NCBI RefSeq assembly: GCF_013373795.3
Contig: NZ_CP088022.1
Coordinates: 7,936,001 to 8,000,000 of the forward strand
Length of the DNA: 64,000 nt
Direction: 5' to 3'
Source of the DNA: Bradyrhizobium quebecense
GTDB lineage: Bacteria > Pseudomonadota > Alphaproteobacteria > Rhizobiales > Xanthobacteraceae
The position numbers were made by a program, and so were the translations under genes. Each line of letters starts with the position of its first letter. Position 1 is the first letter of the stretch. The notes beneath the pieces were generated by a model that saw only the letters and a list, made by a program, of their open reading frames with translations, ran no database searches and was not told the origin of the DNA. Positions 9,446 to 18,419 of this stretch are shown piece by piece.

Positions 9446-10692
9446 CCCGCAGCGGGATGCGGGTCATGACCCGCTCCGACATCCGCTCCAACAGGCCCGC
9501 CATCGAGATTGCCGATATTCTGTGCCGGCATGGCGACGCCTATCGCCGTGTACATGCCGGTCATCTGGGGCGGGTCGAGCGGCGCGTGATGAGCGCGATC
9601 GTTGCGTGCCGGACCGAGGCGCTCGGCGGCCACATGCAGGCTTGCGACGACTGCGGCACGACACGCGTTGCCTATAATTCCTGCCGCAATCGGCACTGTC
9701 CGAAGTGTCAGGGGAGAGCCCGAGCCGCGTGGCTCGCCGCGCGTCAAGCCGACCTGCTTCCGGTTCCCTATTTCCACGTCGTCTTTACACTTCCCGCACC
9801 GATCGCCGCGATCGCTTTCCAGAACAAGGCCGTCGTCTATGCCATCCTGTTCAAGGCTGCCGCCGAGGCGATGACGACGCTCGCCGCCAATCCACGCCGG
9901 CTCGGCGGTGCGATCGGCGGCGTCGCCGTCCTCCACACCTGGGGACAGACGCTGATGCATCATCCCCACGTCCATTGCGTCGTTCCGGGTGGCGGCCTCT
10001 CGCCCGATGGCGCGCGCTGGACCGCTTGCCGACCGAACTTCTTCCTGGCCGTCAAACCGTTGTCCAGACTATTTCGCACACTTTTTCTCAAACGTCTGTC
10101 GGCAGCCTTCAACTCCGGTGCCTTGCGTTTCTTCGGCGATCTCGGAGCTCTGGCCGAGCCGGCTGCCTTTGCGGCCCACCTCGACGCCATGCGACGCATC
10201 AACTGGGTTGTTTACGCCAAGCGGCCCTTCGGCGGACCCGCACAGGTCCTGGCCTATCTCGGCCGCTACACCCATCGCGTCGCGATCGCCAACAGCCGGC
10301 TCGTCGCACTCGACGACGATCATGTCGCCTTCTCATGGAAGGACTATCGCCAAAACAGCGCGACAAAGATCATGAATCTCAAGCCCGATGAGTTCATTCG
10401 CCGTTTCCTGCTTCATACGCTGCCTGACGGCTTCCACCGCATCCGCCACTTCGGCTTCATGGCCAACCGCCATCGCGCTGCCAAGCTCGCCCTTTGCCGC
10501 GAACTTCTCGATCATGAGCGAACAGCCCCAAACGATGGCCAGCCGTCGCCTGTGGATTCGGAGGCTCAAACCCGGGCCGAGGTTCCTGCCTGTCCCGATT
10601 GTGGTGGCGTCATGCGCATCATTGAGCGCTTTCGACATAGCTTCAGACGCCCCAGCCCTCGAACATCACCGTTCCGATGCGACACATCGTGA
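9442..10692 (+). CDS. IS91-family Y2 transposase
   Basis: A 416-residue transposase. An N-terminal zinc-binding segment (Cys68, Cys71, Cys81, Cys86, Cys89 with nearby His85) precedes the HUH metal-binding motif HHPHVHC at ~173-179. The tandem tyrosines of the Y2 nucleophile site are Tyr272 and Tyr276 in YLGRYTHR. These are the defining residues of IS91-type rolling-circle transposases, so the catalytic core looks intact. The C-terminal tail ends in an unusual Ser/Arg-rich stretch and may be altered. The ATG overlaps the stop codon of the upstream (frameshifted) integrase. Confidence 0.88.
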   Translation: MTRSGMRVMTRSDIRSNRPAIEIADILCRHGDAYRRVHAGHLGRVERRVMSAIVACRTEALGGHMQACDDCGTTRVAYNSCRNRHCPKCQGRARAAWLAARQADLLPVPYFHVVFTLPAPIAAIAFQNKAVVYAILFKAAAEAMTTLAANPRRLGGAIGGVAVLHTWGQTLMHHPHVHCVVPGGGLSPDGARWTACRPNFFLAVKPLSRLFRTLFLKRLSAAFNSGALRFFGDLGALAEPAAFAAHLDAMRRINWVVYAKRPFGGPAQVLAYLGRYTHRVAIANSRLVALDDDHVAFSWKDYRQNSATKIMNLKPDEFIRRFLLHTLPDGFHRIRHFGFMANRHRAAKLALCRELLDHERTAPNDGQPSPVDSEAQTRAEVPACPDCGGVMRIIERFRHSFRRPSPRTSPFRCDTS

Positions 10693-10988
10693 GCCAAGTC
10701 ATGTCGTGCACGACGATCATCATTCGTCATTTCGCTCCCAGCGTCTCGATCATCGCGGACGATGTCGAATCCGTGCTGTCACACTGCGCGACAACAACCG
10801 TCCGATGCAGCAAAAGGCCTATCGCGATCTCAGGCGAAGCGCGTCTGATCTCAACTCTTCCAGGATGCGCACTCCTGTGTCTCTGCCTCACGCGCCGAGC
10901 CAGCAGATCGGGCATGGCGATCTCGAACAATCCCCATAGCTGCAAAACCGCGAATAGCCTCCCGCGCCTTCGTTCAATCCGGCTTCAA

Positions 10989-11038
10989 TGAGGTCGCGTC
11001 ATAAGCGCCTGCCGCGCCCTCGCGTGAGCGCGACCTCA
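10989..11038 (+). other. Hairpin at the right end of the IS91 unit (candidate oriIS)
   Basis: A perfect 10-bp stem, TGAGGTCGCG (10989-10998) with CGCGACCTCA (11029-11038), encloses a 30-nt loop three bases before the GAAC at 11041. Position downstream of the transposase and next to the target tetranucleotide matches the replication-initiation end of IS91 elements. Confidence 0.5.
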
Positions 11039-11110
11039 CAGAACCCTCCAGATTCCCTTGTGAGGCAAATCGTGATTCACCCTGAGGGCTGGTGATGGAG
11101 GCCAGCCCCC

Positions 11111-12062
11111 ATGGCTAAGCCGCTCTCGCCGGACCTTCGCCTTCGCATTATTCGGGCTGTGGAAGAGGAAGGCATGAGCTGTCGGGGCGCCGCCGGCCGG
11201 TTCGGCGTAGCGCCATCGACAGCGATCGAACTGGTCAACGAATGGCGCAGCACCGGCGCTTGTGAGGCGGGAGCGCAGGGCGGAGACAGACGTTCAGCTC
11301 GGATCGAGGGTCATGCTGCGGAGATCCTCTCCCTGGTCAAGGCTACGCCTGACATGACGCTGGCCGAGATCGCTGACCATCTCCTCAAAGTCCACGGCGA
11401 GCGTTTCGTGCCGAGCGTGGTCTGGCGATTCTTCGATCGCCGCAACATCACGTTCAAAAAAAACATCGCACGCCAGCGAGCAGGATCGGCCGGACGTGGC
11501 CGCTGAACGCGCGGCGTGGAAGGCATCTCAGCCTGAGATCGGCATCCATCGGTTGGTGTTTATCGACGAGACGGGAGCCTCGACCAAGATGGCGCGGCGC
11601 TATGGCCGCTCGCCGTACGGCCAGCGCTGTGTCGCAGCGCTCCCGCATGGTCATTGGAAGACGACGACCTTCGTCGGCGCGCTCAGAGCGACCGGCATGA
11701 CTGCGCCGATGGTCCTTGACGGTCCCATGGATGGTCTGGCGTTCGAGGCTTACGTGACGCAAGTCCTCGTGCCGACACTCAGGCCCGGCGACATCGTGGT
11801 GATGGACAATCTCGCAGCACACAAGCGCGCCGAGGTCGGCATCGCAATCGATGCCGTGGGCGCCCAGCTCCTCTATTTGCCGCCTTATTCGCCCGACCTC
11901 AATCCGATCGAAATGGCCTTCGCCAAGCTCAAAGCCGCACTTCGAAAGGCCGCCGCCAGATCAATCGAGGCTTTGGACAACGCTATTGCCACCGCCCTGA
12001 CCGCCTTCACCGCCCAAAAGTGCCTGAACTTCTTCGCCGCAGCCGGTTATGACCGTGTCTGA
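11111..12062 (+). CDS. IS630-family DDE transposase in two frames (A8 slippery run)
   Basis: The first frame (11111-11506) encodes an N-terminal helix-turn-helix segment ([21 protein letters not shown], then [12 protein letters not shown]) and reaches a run of eight A at 11456-11463 within a NITFKK motif. The second frame continues in phase with seven A's ([14 protein letters not shown]) into the DDE domain: VFIDETG (first Asp), [12 protein letters not shown] (second Asp), [18 protein letters not shown] (Glu), ending at 12062. Either transcriptional or ribosomal slippage on the A run makes the full ~316-residue enzyme, as described for several IS630 elements, or a single-base insertion has inactivated it. 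The catalytic triad is complete. Confidence 0.8.
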
Positions 12063-12078
12063 TCAGAATCTGCTCTAG
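12063..12078. repeat. Right terminal inverted repeat of the IS630 element
   Basis: TCAGAATCTGCTCTAG, with TA at 12076-12077. It overlaps the TAG stop codon (read on the minus strand, 12077-12075) of the HlyD gene. Confidence 0.75.
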
Positions 12079-12941
12079 TCGATGATCTCGACCGTCGCCG
12101 AACGGCCGGCGACCAGTGCGATGCGATCCGGCAGATGATCCAGTGCGATGCGTACCGGGACGCGTTGGGCGAGCCGGACCCAGCTGAAGGTCGGATTGAC
12201 GTTTGCGAGCAGGTTCGCGCCGTCCGTGCGATCGCGGTCCGCGATGCCGGCCGCGATACTCTCGACATGTCCGGTGAGCCGAACCGGCTCGCCCATCAGC
12301 CGGACCTCTGCCTTGTCGCCGACGCGTATGCGAGCGAGCTTGGTCTCCTCGAAATAGCCCTCGACATGCAGCGTATCGATGTCGACCAGCGCCATCACGC
12401 CCTTGCCCGCGGTGACGTAGGCTCCGGGCCGCAGGTCCATATTGGTAATGGTGCCGTTCACCGACGCGTGGACCTCGCTGCGATCGAGATTGAGCTGCGC
12501 CACAGCGCGATCGGCGACCGACTGGTCATAGGCGGCCTTGGCCTGAAGCTGGGTGGCCAGGACCTGCTCCTGCTTCTGCTGCGACACCGCATCGGTGGTC
12601 AGCGCGCTGTAGCGCTTGAGGTCGGCGTCGGCCTGATCCAGCGTCGCGCGATGGCCGGCGACCGCAGCGTCGGCCTGCTGCAATGCCAGGGCAAAGCGTG
12701 CGCGATCGATCCGGAACAGGATATCGCCGCGATGCACTTGCTGATTGTCCTTGACCAGCACGTCGGTGACGAAGCCGGATACGTCGGGAGCAACCTGAAC
12801 CACATCGGCGCGGACCCTGCCGTCGCGAGTCCATGGCGACTCCATGTAGTAGACCCAGAGCGCGCGGCCGACGGCGAGCGCGGCGACAAGCGCGATCGCG
12901 GTCAGTGCAACCCGGCCGAGCCACGCGAAATTCCCTTTCAT
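12075..12941 (-). CDS. HlyD/AaeA-type membrane fusion protein of an efflux pump
   Basis: The 288-residue product starts at ATG 12941, inside an ATGA overlap with the upstream DUF1656 gene. One N-terminal membrane helix (residues ~8-28) anchors the protein. Then come a biotinyl-lipoyl half-motif (VQVAPDVSGFVTDVLVKDNQQVHRGDILFRID), a coiled-coil hairpin (~85-150) and the second half-motif with VNGTITNMDLRPGAYVTAG. Proteins of this group bridge the inner-membrane transporter to the outer membrane. The gene is last in marR-FUSC-DUF1656-hlyD, the arrangement of aromatic-acid efflux systems such as E. coli AaeXAB. The substrate is unknown. Its stop codon coincides with the IS630 right end, but joining the flanking DNA across the element also gives TAG, so the product length is probably unaltered. 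Confidence 0.85.
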   Translation of the reverse strand: MKGNFAWLGRVALTAIALVAALAVGRALWVYYMESPWTRDGRVRADVVQVAPDVSGFVTDVLVKDNQQVHRGDILFRIDRARFALALQQADAAVAGHRATLDQADADLKRYSALTTDAVSQQKQEQVLATQLQAKAAYDQSVADRAVAQLNLDRSEVHASVNGTITNMDLRPGAYVTAGKGVMALVDIDTLHVEGYFEETKLARIRVGDKAEVRLMGEPVRLTGHVESIAAGIADRDRTDGANLLANVNPTFSWVRLAQRVPVRIALDHLPDRIALVAGRSATVEIID

Positions 12942-13144
12942 GGCAGAAACTCCGAAAGATAGACGACGATGCCCAGCAGGCATACGTACAGGGCGAAATT
13001 GAACAGCGCGCGATGCCAGGCCAGCCGGTAGAGCCCGAAGCGCTGCATGATCCGGCTGATCCCGGCGCTCAGCGCATAGGCAACGATCAGCCACAGCAGC
13101 AGCGCCGGAACCAGGACACCGTAGATGTCGAGCTCATATCTCAT
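12938..13144 (-). CDS. DUF1656 small membrane protein (AaeX-like)
   Basis: A 68-residue protein with two hydrophobic helices (~8-28 and ~47-66) and the family-typical opening ELDIYGVLVPALLLW. DUF1656 proteins are encoded between the FUSC transporter and the HlyD-type adaptor in aromatic-acid efflux operons. Their function is not well defined. It overlaps both neighbours by ATGA (13141-13144 and 12938-12941), so the three genes are translationally coupled. Confidence 0.85.
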   Translation of the reverse strand: MRYELDIYGVLVPALLLWLIVAYALSAGISRIMQRFGLYRLAWHRALFNFALYVCLLGIVVYLSEFLP

Positions 13145-15192
13145 GCAGCAAAACTCTCCTCGGGCTGCGATCGATACGCAGGTGCATCGGGAAACAGGCC
13201 GCGGCGGATGCCGACGAGGCCGAGCAATGCATCGTCACGCGCGCGCTCATTGGGATCCTTGACGACCGCGGTCAGCGCCGCATCGATGCATGACAGCAAT
13301 TCGGCCGGCATTGCCTCGTCCGCATGGGCGCGAAACACCGCCGCGAGGTCGTCCAGCATGTCGTCGATGGCACGCACGGTCGATGCGGCGAGGCCGTAAC
13401 GGGCCCGCCTGAGGTCGATGATGTTGAGCCCGATGCGCAGCTGGACCAGGCTGTCGGCATCGCGGCGGTCGCTCTCGGAGATGAAGGCGATGCGCTGCAC
13501 CAACAGGCCGAGCCGATGCAGCATCAGGCCGGAAAATTGCGCGCGATCGCCGTGGCCGCGCCGCTCCGCCGCGACCGCGAGCGTCTGCCAGCCCGACGTC
13601 ATCAGCCGTTTGGCGATCCATTCGGCGCCGACGCCGCGCGCGACTCGCGTCACGATCTCGGCGATGACGACGCCGAGGAAGAAGGCGACCGACGTGTTGG
13701 CAAAACTGGCAAAATCCGCGCTGTAGGTCGATTGCAGCGCCAGCAGCGTCGCGGTGTTGGCGGCGAGCGCCATGCCGATCGGCGCGGTTTTGGGCCGTGC
13801 GATCAGGAAGCCGTACAGCAGGAAGGTCGGCGCCAGCGCGGCGATCAGAACCTCGACATGGGAGATGCCCGGCACCAGCGCGAACTGATAGATCGCGACG
13901 ACGACGATCGCGACCAGCGAAAACAGGCCGAAGGCCCGGATGCTGCGCGCCGGCTCGTCTTGCGCGGCGAAGAAGGAGCAGGCGACTGCCGCCATCATGG
14001 GCGCCGATGCGCCGTCGGCCCAACCGGTCGCAATCCACAGTCCGCAGCAGATCAGGATGGCCACTGCCGCCCCCGCGGCCGACCACAGCGCCATGCCGTG
14101 GTCGCGATGACGAACCGGCGCGGCCCCCGACTCCGGGTGGAACGCCAGCGGGACGGTAGAGATATCCTGGTTCGCGGCAATCGCATCGCCGATTGCGCGG
14201 CAGTCGGCCGAGATGTCGACAAGCTCGCGGAGCCGGAGCAGCAGGCTGATCGTGATGATGCGCTCGCGCGGCGCGAGGCCGTCGAGGGCACATTGCCGCT
14301 CGGCGATCGCAGCGCGGATCTCGTTGCCGGATTGCCGCTGGCGATCCTCGTCCACGATCCATGCGGCGAGATCGCCGATCAGGCGCCGCAGCTCCGGCTG
14401 CCTTTGCAGCGCCGCTTCGCCGAGTGCGGCGAGCCGGTCTTCGATCGACGCGATGATCGGCAACAGCATCAGCATGCGCAGCCGGACCTCGCCGAGGCCA
14501 CTCGCGGTACCGGCATCGGCCAGCCGGTCATAGGCGACATGGGTCGCCAGCGTATCGATCTCGACGATGTCGGTCGCAAGGCGGAGGCGTTGGGCCCTGC
14601 GGGTCTCGCTGGTCCCGTGATCAAGCAGCACGTCGCGCGACAGACGGCGGGCATCCGACAGCCAGCTCCTGACACGGCCGCCGACCGCCGGCGCGACGCT
14701 GCGCGGAAACACTACGGTCGACACTAGACTGGCACAGATGATGCCGAGCGAGATCTCCTCGACCCGCGCCAGCGCGACATCGAAGATGCTGCCCGGGTCG
14801 GCGACCGACGGAAAGCCGATCAGCGCGACGGTATATCCGCCCAGCATGAAGACATAGCTTCGCGGCGTGCCGTCGAGCAGCGACAGATAAAGACACAGTC
14901 CGACCCAGAGCGCGATTGCGAGGCACAGCAGCTCCGGCGCATTGATCAGGTTCGGCACCAGGGCGACCGTCATGCTCGCACCGGCCAGGGTGCCGATCAC
15001 GCGGAAGAACGCCTTCGAGCTGGTCGCGCCGGCCAGCGGCTGTGACGTGATATAGACCGTCGCCATCGCCCAATAGGGCCGCGGCAGATCGATCGCCAAT
15101 GCGATGACAAGCGCCAGCATCGACGCGGCGAATGTCTTCAACGCGAAGATGAGGTCCGCGTGGCGGACCAGGAACGGCTCTTCCGCGCGCAT
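13141..15192 (-). CDS. FUSC-family inner-membrane transporter (AaeB-like)
   Basis: 683 residues from ATG 15192, which lies two bases past the MarR stop codon. The N-terminal half has a run of membrane helices (FALKTFAASMLALVIALAIDL, YWAMATVYITSQPLAGAT, LYLSLLDGTPRSYVFMLGGYTVALIGF), then a ~180-residue cytoplasmic alpha-helical region, then a second block of helices from ~residue 350 (GMALWSAAGAAVAILICCGLWIATG; a central LVAIVVVAIYQFALVPGISH). This is the duplicated layout of FUSC/YccS/AaeB proteins, which export aromatic acids or other small organics by proton motive force. Membrane helix boundaries are estimates. The upstream reading frame continues into the marR region but is only a shadow there. 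Confidence 0.87.
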   Translation of the reverse strand: MRAEEPFLVRHADLIFALKTFAASMLALVIALAIDLPRPYWAMATVYITSQPLAGATSSKAFFRVIGTLAGASMTVALVPNLINAPELLCLAIALWVGLCLYLSLLDGTPRSYVFMLGGYTVALIGFPSVADPGSIFDVALARVEEISLGIICASLVSTVVFPRSVAPAVGGRVRSWLSDARRLSRDVLLDHGTSETRRAQRLRLATDIVEIDTLATHVAYDRLADAGTASGLGEVRLRMLMLLPIIASIEDRLAALGEAALQRQPELRRLIGDLAAWIVDEDRQRQSGNEIRAAIAERQCALDGLAPRERIITISLLLRLRELVDISADCRAIGDAIAANQDISTVPLAFHPESGAAPVRHRDHGMALWSAAGAAVAILICCGLWIATGWADGASAPMMAAVACSFFAAQDEPARSIRAFGLFSLVAIVVVAIYQFALVPGISHVEVLIAALAPTFLLYGFLIARPKTAPIGMALAANTATLLALQSTYSADFASFANTSVAFFLGVVIAEIVTRVARGVGAEWIAKRLMTSGWQTLAVAAERRGHGDRAQFSGLMLHRLGLLVQRIAFISESDRRDADSLVQLRIGLNIIDLRRARYGLAASTVRAIDDMLDDLAAVFRAHADEAMPAELLSCIDAALTAVVKDPNERARDDALLGLVGIRRGLFPDAPAYRSQPEESFAA

Positions 15193-15194
15193 GA

Positions 15195-15698
15195 CTAATT
15201 CGCCTCTGCAGCGGTCTTGGCTAGAGCAGTCTTGGCTGCGGCGCTCTTGGCGTCTTGCAGGCGGCTCGCCCGCGCCTCGATGCGCTGCAGCGTCTCGAAG
15301 GTTACCGTAAGGTCCTCGCTGCCGATATCCTTCAGCAGGCTGGCCCGCACGCGGCGCAGCACCCGGTTGGTCTCCTCGACCTTGGCTTCGCCGGCGGCGG
15401 TGAGATGCAGCGTCTTGGCGCGCCGATCGGTCGGATCCTCGCGACGCTCGACCAGGCCTTCGGACTGCAGCAGATCGATCAGCCGCACCAGTGAAGGCCC
15501 CTCGATCCCAAGTTCGTCGGCCAGCACGCCCTGGCGGACGTTCTCGCCCTGCCGCGACAGCACCAGCAGCGGAATCGCCGTCGCGTAGGACAGGCCGTGA
15601 TCGGACAGTGCCTGATCCGACTCGCGCCGCCAGATCCGCCCAAGCCTGGCGATCAGGCGGCCGATCTCGGCGTGGATATGGGATTGCGAAGGAGGCAT
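15195..15698 (-). CDS. MarR-family transcriptional regulator
   Basis: 167 residues with a winged helix-turn-helix core: VRQGVLADELGIEGPSLVRLIDLLQSEGLVERREDPTDRRAKTLHLTAAG, in which the recognition helix and the D-DRRA wing are typical of MarR. First gene of the efflux operon, so it most likely represses the pump and is released by a phenolic or other aromatic ligand. The ~250-bp upstream gap (15699-15950) contains an AT-rich stretch with an imperfect inverted repeat (TTAGATAG...CTATTA, about 15703-15723) that could be its operator. The C-terminal ~25 residues are Ala/Lys-rich and probably disordered. Confidence 0.88.
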   Translation of the reverse strand: MPPSQSHIHAEIGRLIARLGRIWRRESDQALSDHGLSYATAIPLLVLSRQGENVRQGVLADELGIEGPSLVRLIDLLQSEGLVERREDPTDRRAKTLHLTAAGEAKVEETNRVLRRVRASLLKDIGSEDLTVTFETLQRIEARASRLQDAKSAAAKTALAKTAAEAN

Positions 15699-15950
15699 GC
15701 AAATTAGATAGGATACAAACTATTAGGCTGCAATAATATACCTTCGAACATTGCTGATGATCACGCAAATGCGATCGCGCATGGGGCGTCATTATCTCCG
15801 TACGGTTGACCGGAAGGCGATCCGGATGCGACTGAGCCAGCCCCGATCGCGCGGGAACGCGGAAAGTTAGGAACCTCGCTCCGAAGCCAATGTTGAGGCT
15901 TCTCTCGAAGGCGCGTCGACGCACAGTACTGCTTGCGCAAGGAGGAGACG

Positions 15951-16160
15951 ATGGGACTGGCTCAATACGCGGTGATCGCAACTGGCGAGGAATGGGGCGT
16001 CCTGCATGACGGCAATCTCAATGCCGGATACGCGACCAAGGAAGCTGCCTTCGAGTCGGCGGCGGCCGCCGCGTCGCTGGCGATCAGGCTGGGGCATGAA
16101 GTTCACGTCAGCGTTCCTGGGCGTGAGGAGGAGGCGGCCCTTACCAAGCGGCCGACATAG
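15951..16160 (+). CDS. Small conserved hypothetical protein
   Basis: A 69-residue protein whose ATG at 15951 follows a strong ribosome-binding site (AAGGAGGAG). The pattern is a short beta-alpha-beta-like domain: AVIATGEEWGVLHDGNL, GYATKEAAFESAAAAASLAIRLG, then EVHVSVPG. It resembles DUF2188-type small proteins (a residue-for-residue match cannot be claimed). No signal peptide. Divergent from the MarR operon. Function unknown. Confidence 0.65.
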   Translation: MGLAQYAVIATGEEWGVLHDGNLNAGYATKEAAFESAAAAASLAIRLGHEVHVSVPGREEEAALTKRPT

Positions 16161-16661
16161 CCCAACCGCGGTTGTGCCGCACTGACGCAGCGCGCTGCCC
16201 GCTCTCAACCGAAGTCGTGCATCAACCGGCTCCACTCCTCGCCGGCGAGGCCGCCGACATAGATATCACCGCGCACAACGGCGTCGTTCACTTCAGGAAC
16301 GCGTGTCAACGCCATCGCAAGGCGCGGTGCCGGAATACGAGCCAGCGCTGCAGCCCCAGCCCCGCCATCAGGGCGGGTTGCGCACGGCCGCGGGCGGGAG
16401 CGATTTTGGCTGCGATTTCAACTCTCGGGATCTGGGATGACAGTTCTGGAGCCTTGGGTGCGAACAGGGAGTTGCTTCGCGGGCAGGGTCACGTTCGACA
16501 TCCCCGACCCAATCGCGCCGATTTCGATTGTTTCGCAACTGCGTTGGAGTAGGCTCTGCGAAATTAATTGACGCTACCAGTATTGCGCATAACCGTTATT
16601 CGCCTTCAGCACCGATAAGTTCAAGTTCGTATTGCAGCCTTGCCAAGTGCAGGGAGTGCCT
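16161..16661. other. 500-bp gap before the first activator gene; no convincing gene
   Basis: No ORF of good quality is seen. On the minus strand a short open stretch ends at a TGA at 16206-16204 with a protein-like tail (GDIYVGGLAGEEWSRLMHDFG), but it has no good upstream continuation and may be a relic. Composition becomes AT-richer toward 16520-16620, as expected for a promoter of the activator gene. No TTGAT-N4-ATCAA box is visible here, in contrast to the second activator. Confidence 0.4.
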
Positions 16662-18287
16662 ATGGCTACAGTGCAGAGTAACACGGACACAGGCCGGTCT
16701 GGATCGGCGACAATGCCGAGTGCCGCGTCCGGCAATCCATCGGTCGAAGAGCTGTTGGCATTCGAGCGAATGCTCGTCGACCTTTCGGCGCGAATGGCCA
16801 ACGTGCCCGTCGATCGGGTCGAAGCGGAAGTCCAGATAGCGCAGGGCGCCCTCCAACAATTTCTCGGATTCGACCGCAGCACCTTTGCCGAATTTAAGGA
16901 CGACGGCTCGCTCGCGGTCCTCTCTTCGACCGCCCTAGAGGGGATCGATGCTACGCCGCCGGGTCCGCTTCCCGCCAAGCTTGGGTGGTTTATCGCCAAG
17001 CTTCGCGCCGGAGAGACACTTATCATTCAGGATCCGGCCGAAGATCTTCCACCGGAAGCGGTGGGCGAGGCCGAATATGTCCAGCGCACGGGTCTCCGCT
17101 CACATCTAAGCATCCCGCTGCGTGTTGGCGGCCGAGTTGTCGGAGCCATTGCGTTCTCGGCCTTCAGAGAAACGCGCAACTGGCCGGACGATTTGATTGC
17201 GCGGGTCAAGCTCGTCGGTGAGGTATTCGCGCATGCCATCGCGCGGAAGCGGGAGCACGAAAAGCTGTTGGCCGCTATGGTGGAGATCGGGCTCCTGAAA
17301 GACCGCCTTGAGCGGGAGAATTCCTATCTCAAGCAAGCCGTGCAGGTCATGCTCCCGCAAGGCCTGACGAGCCGCTCGCCGCGCTTTCTGTCGGTGGTCG
17401 AGGAAATCAAACAGGTTGCGCAAACCAGTTCGACGGTACTGCTTCTCGGCGAGACCGGAAGCGGAAAGGAAGTCCTGGCGCAGGCGATCCACGATGCAAG
17501 CGCCCAAAGGGGGCGCACGATGGTCAAGGTCAATTGCGCGGCGCTGCCGGCGAGCCTGATCGAATCGGAACTGTTCGGCCGGGAAAAGGGCGCATTCACC
17601 GGCGCTTTGGCACGGCAGGCAGGTCGTTTCGAAATTGCCGACGGGTCGACGATTTTTCTGGATGAAGTCGGCGAGCTACCGCTGGAGCTGCAGCCAAAAC
17701 TGCTCCGCGTGCTGCAGGAGGGCGAGTTCGAACGACTCGGTGGCAGCAAAACCATTAAGGTCGACGCGCGTGTAATCGCAGCGACCAACCGGTCTCTCGA
17801 ACAGGCCGTGAAGGAAGGAAAATTCCGGGAGGATCTGTTCTACCGGCTCAACGTATTTCCCATCGAGGTGCCTCCGTTGCGCGAGCGGCGGGATGACATC
17901 CCGTTTCTAACGTGGACGTTCGTGAAGGAGTTCGGCAACTCGATGGGCAAACCGATCGAGGAAATCGCGGAAGAGTCGATGAGCGCGCTCCGGGACTATC
18001 ACTGGCCGGGCAATATCCGCGAACTGCGAAACGTCATCGAGCGTGCGATGATTCTTTCTCACGGTCCCAAGCTGTACATCAAGCTCAGCAACGCGACGCT
18101 GAGACCGGTTGCCGTAAAGATAACGGCCGGCTCGCTCGACGAGGCCGAGCTTACGATCATCCGGCAGGCGGTCGAGCAGTGCAACTGGCGGATTCGCGGC
18201 GCAAATGGCGCCGCCGCGCTTCTCAAGATGAAGCCAACGACGCTCGAATCCCGCATCAAAAGACTCGGGCTCGCACCGAGGCGTTGA
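16662..18287 (+). CDS. Sigma-54-dependent activator with GAF sensor (copy 1)
   Basis: 541 residues from ATG 16662 (AGGGAG just upstream; a TTG 30 bp earlier is also possible). Residues ~30-200 form a GAF-type sensor domain, followed by a coiled linker (~200-235). The AAA+ domain (~235-470) has Walker A GETGSGKE at 263-270, the sigma-54 contact loop GAFTGA at 310-315, Walker B IFLDEVGE at ~331-338 and the arginine-finger region FREDLFYRLNVFPI. The C-terminal Fis-type helix-turn-helix (~495-541) includes GANGAAALLKMKPTTLESRIKRLG. This class binds palindromic upstream sites and drives RNA polymerase-sigma54. A pair of palindromes begins one base past its stop codon, with a sigma-54 promoter ~105 bp further. 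A near-identical paralogue lies at 39689-41299. The ligand is unknown. Confidence 0.92.
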   Translation: MATVQSNTDTGRSGSATMPSAASGNPSVEELLAFERMLVDLSARMANVPVDRVEAEVQIAQGALQQFLGFDRSTFAEFKDDGSLAVLSSTALEGIDATPPGPLPAKLGWFIAKLRAGETLIIQDPAEDLPPEAVGEAEYVQRTGLRSHLSIPLRVGGRVVGAIAFSAFRETRNWPDDLIARVKLVGEVFAHAIARKREHEKLLAAMVEIGLLKDRLERENSYLKQAVQVMLPQGLTSRSPRFLSVVEEIKQVAQTSSTVLLLGETGSGKEVLAQAIHDASAQRGRTMVKVNCAALPASLIESELFGREKGAFTGALARQAGRFEIADGSTIFLDEVGELPLELQPKLLRVLQEGEFERLGGSKTIKVDARVIAATNRSLEQAVKEGKFREDLFYRLNVFPIEVPPLRERRDDIPFLTWTFVKEFGNSMGKPIEEIAEESMSALRDYHWPGNIRELRNVIERAMILSHGPKLYIKLSNATLRPVAVKITAGSLDEAELTIIRQAVEQCNWRIRGANGAAALLKMKPTTLESRIKRLGLAPRR

Positions 18288-18288
18288 C

Positions 18289-18323
18289 CTCCGAAGTTTC
18301 GGAGATTCTCCGAAATCTCGGAG
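18289..18323 (+). promoter_or_regulatory. Tandem activator binding sites (UAS pair 1)
   Basis: Two 16-bp palindromes: CTCCGAAGTTTCGGAG at 18289-18304 and CTCCGAAATCTCGGAG at 18308-18323, starting 19 bp apart. The same paired arrangement occurs at four other sites in the window, always near a sigma-54 promoter. Binding by the adjacent activator is inferred. Confidence 0.8.
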
Positions 18324-18419
18324 AGCTGGAGCACGTCGGTTGCGTCGGATCCGCAGCGCAGCTTAGGTACCCCACTGCACCTACTCATCTTTCCATTTGA
18401 CGCGCAGCATACCACGCGT

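Larger units (their letters stand above)
8480..11044 (+). mobile_element. IS91-family unit (integrase + Y2 transposase) nested in the IS630 element
   Basis: Carries a tyrosine recombinase gene followed by a Y2 rolling-circle transposase. GAAC, a tetranucleotide at which IS91 elements are known to insert, is present at both edges (8480-8483 and 11041-11044). Deleting one GAAC plus the intervening DNA rejoins the IS630 leader. A strong hairpin near the right edge (10989-11038) is consistent with the replication-origin end of such elements. The exact ends are inferred from these features, not from an alignment. Confidence 0.65.
8445..12075 (+). mobile_element. IS630-family element, interrupted by an IS91-family unit
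   Basis: Outer ends are imperfect inverted repeats matching at 14 of 16 positions: CTAGAGCATTTTCTGA at 8442-8457 and TCAGAATCTGCTCTAG at 12063-12078. Each carries TA at the boundary, as expected for IS630 elements, which insert at and duplicate TA. The span is 3,631 bp; subtracting the ~2,561-bp internal IS91 unit leaves about 1,070 bp, a normal IS630 length. The transposase occupies 11111-12062. The right end touches the stop codon of the convergent HlyD gene. Confidence 0.8.

Noticed and set aside
12135..14727. Large plus-strand ORFs opposite HlyD and FUSC (12135-12962, 13324-14727)
   Set aside because: Composition is Asp/Arg/Gly-rich without domains and both overlap well-supported minus-strand genes.
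15193..15981. N-terminal extension of the FUSC frame across the MarR gene
   Set aside because: The in-frame upstream part is Arg-rich antisense-like sequence with no transmembrane or domain pattern. The family-typical start MRAEEPFLVRHADLIFALK at 15192 and the adjoining MarR stop settle the start.
16204..16330. Minus-strand C-terminus-like fragment ending GDIYVGGLAGEEWSRLMHDFG
   Set aside because: Only ~30-45 residues look protein-like and no start or domain can be placed upstream, so it is described in the gap entry only.
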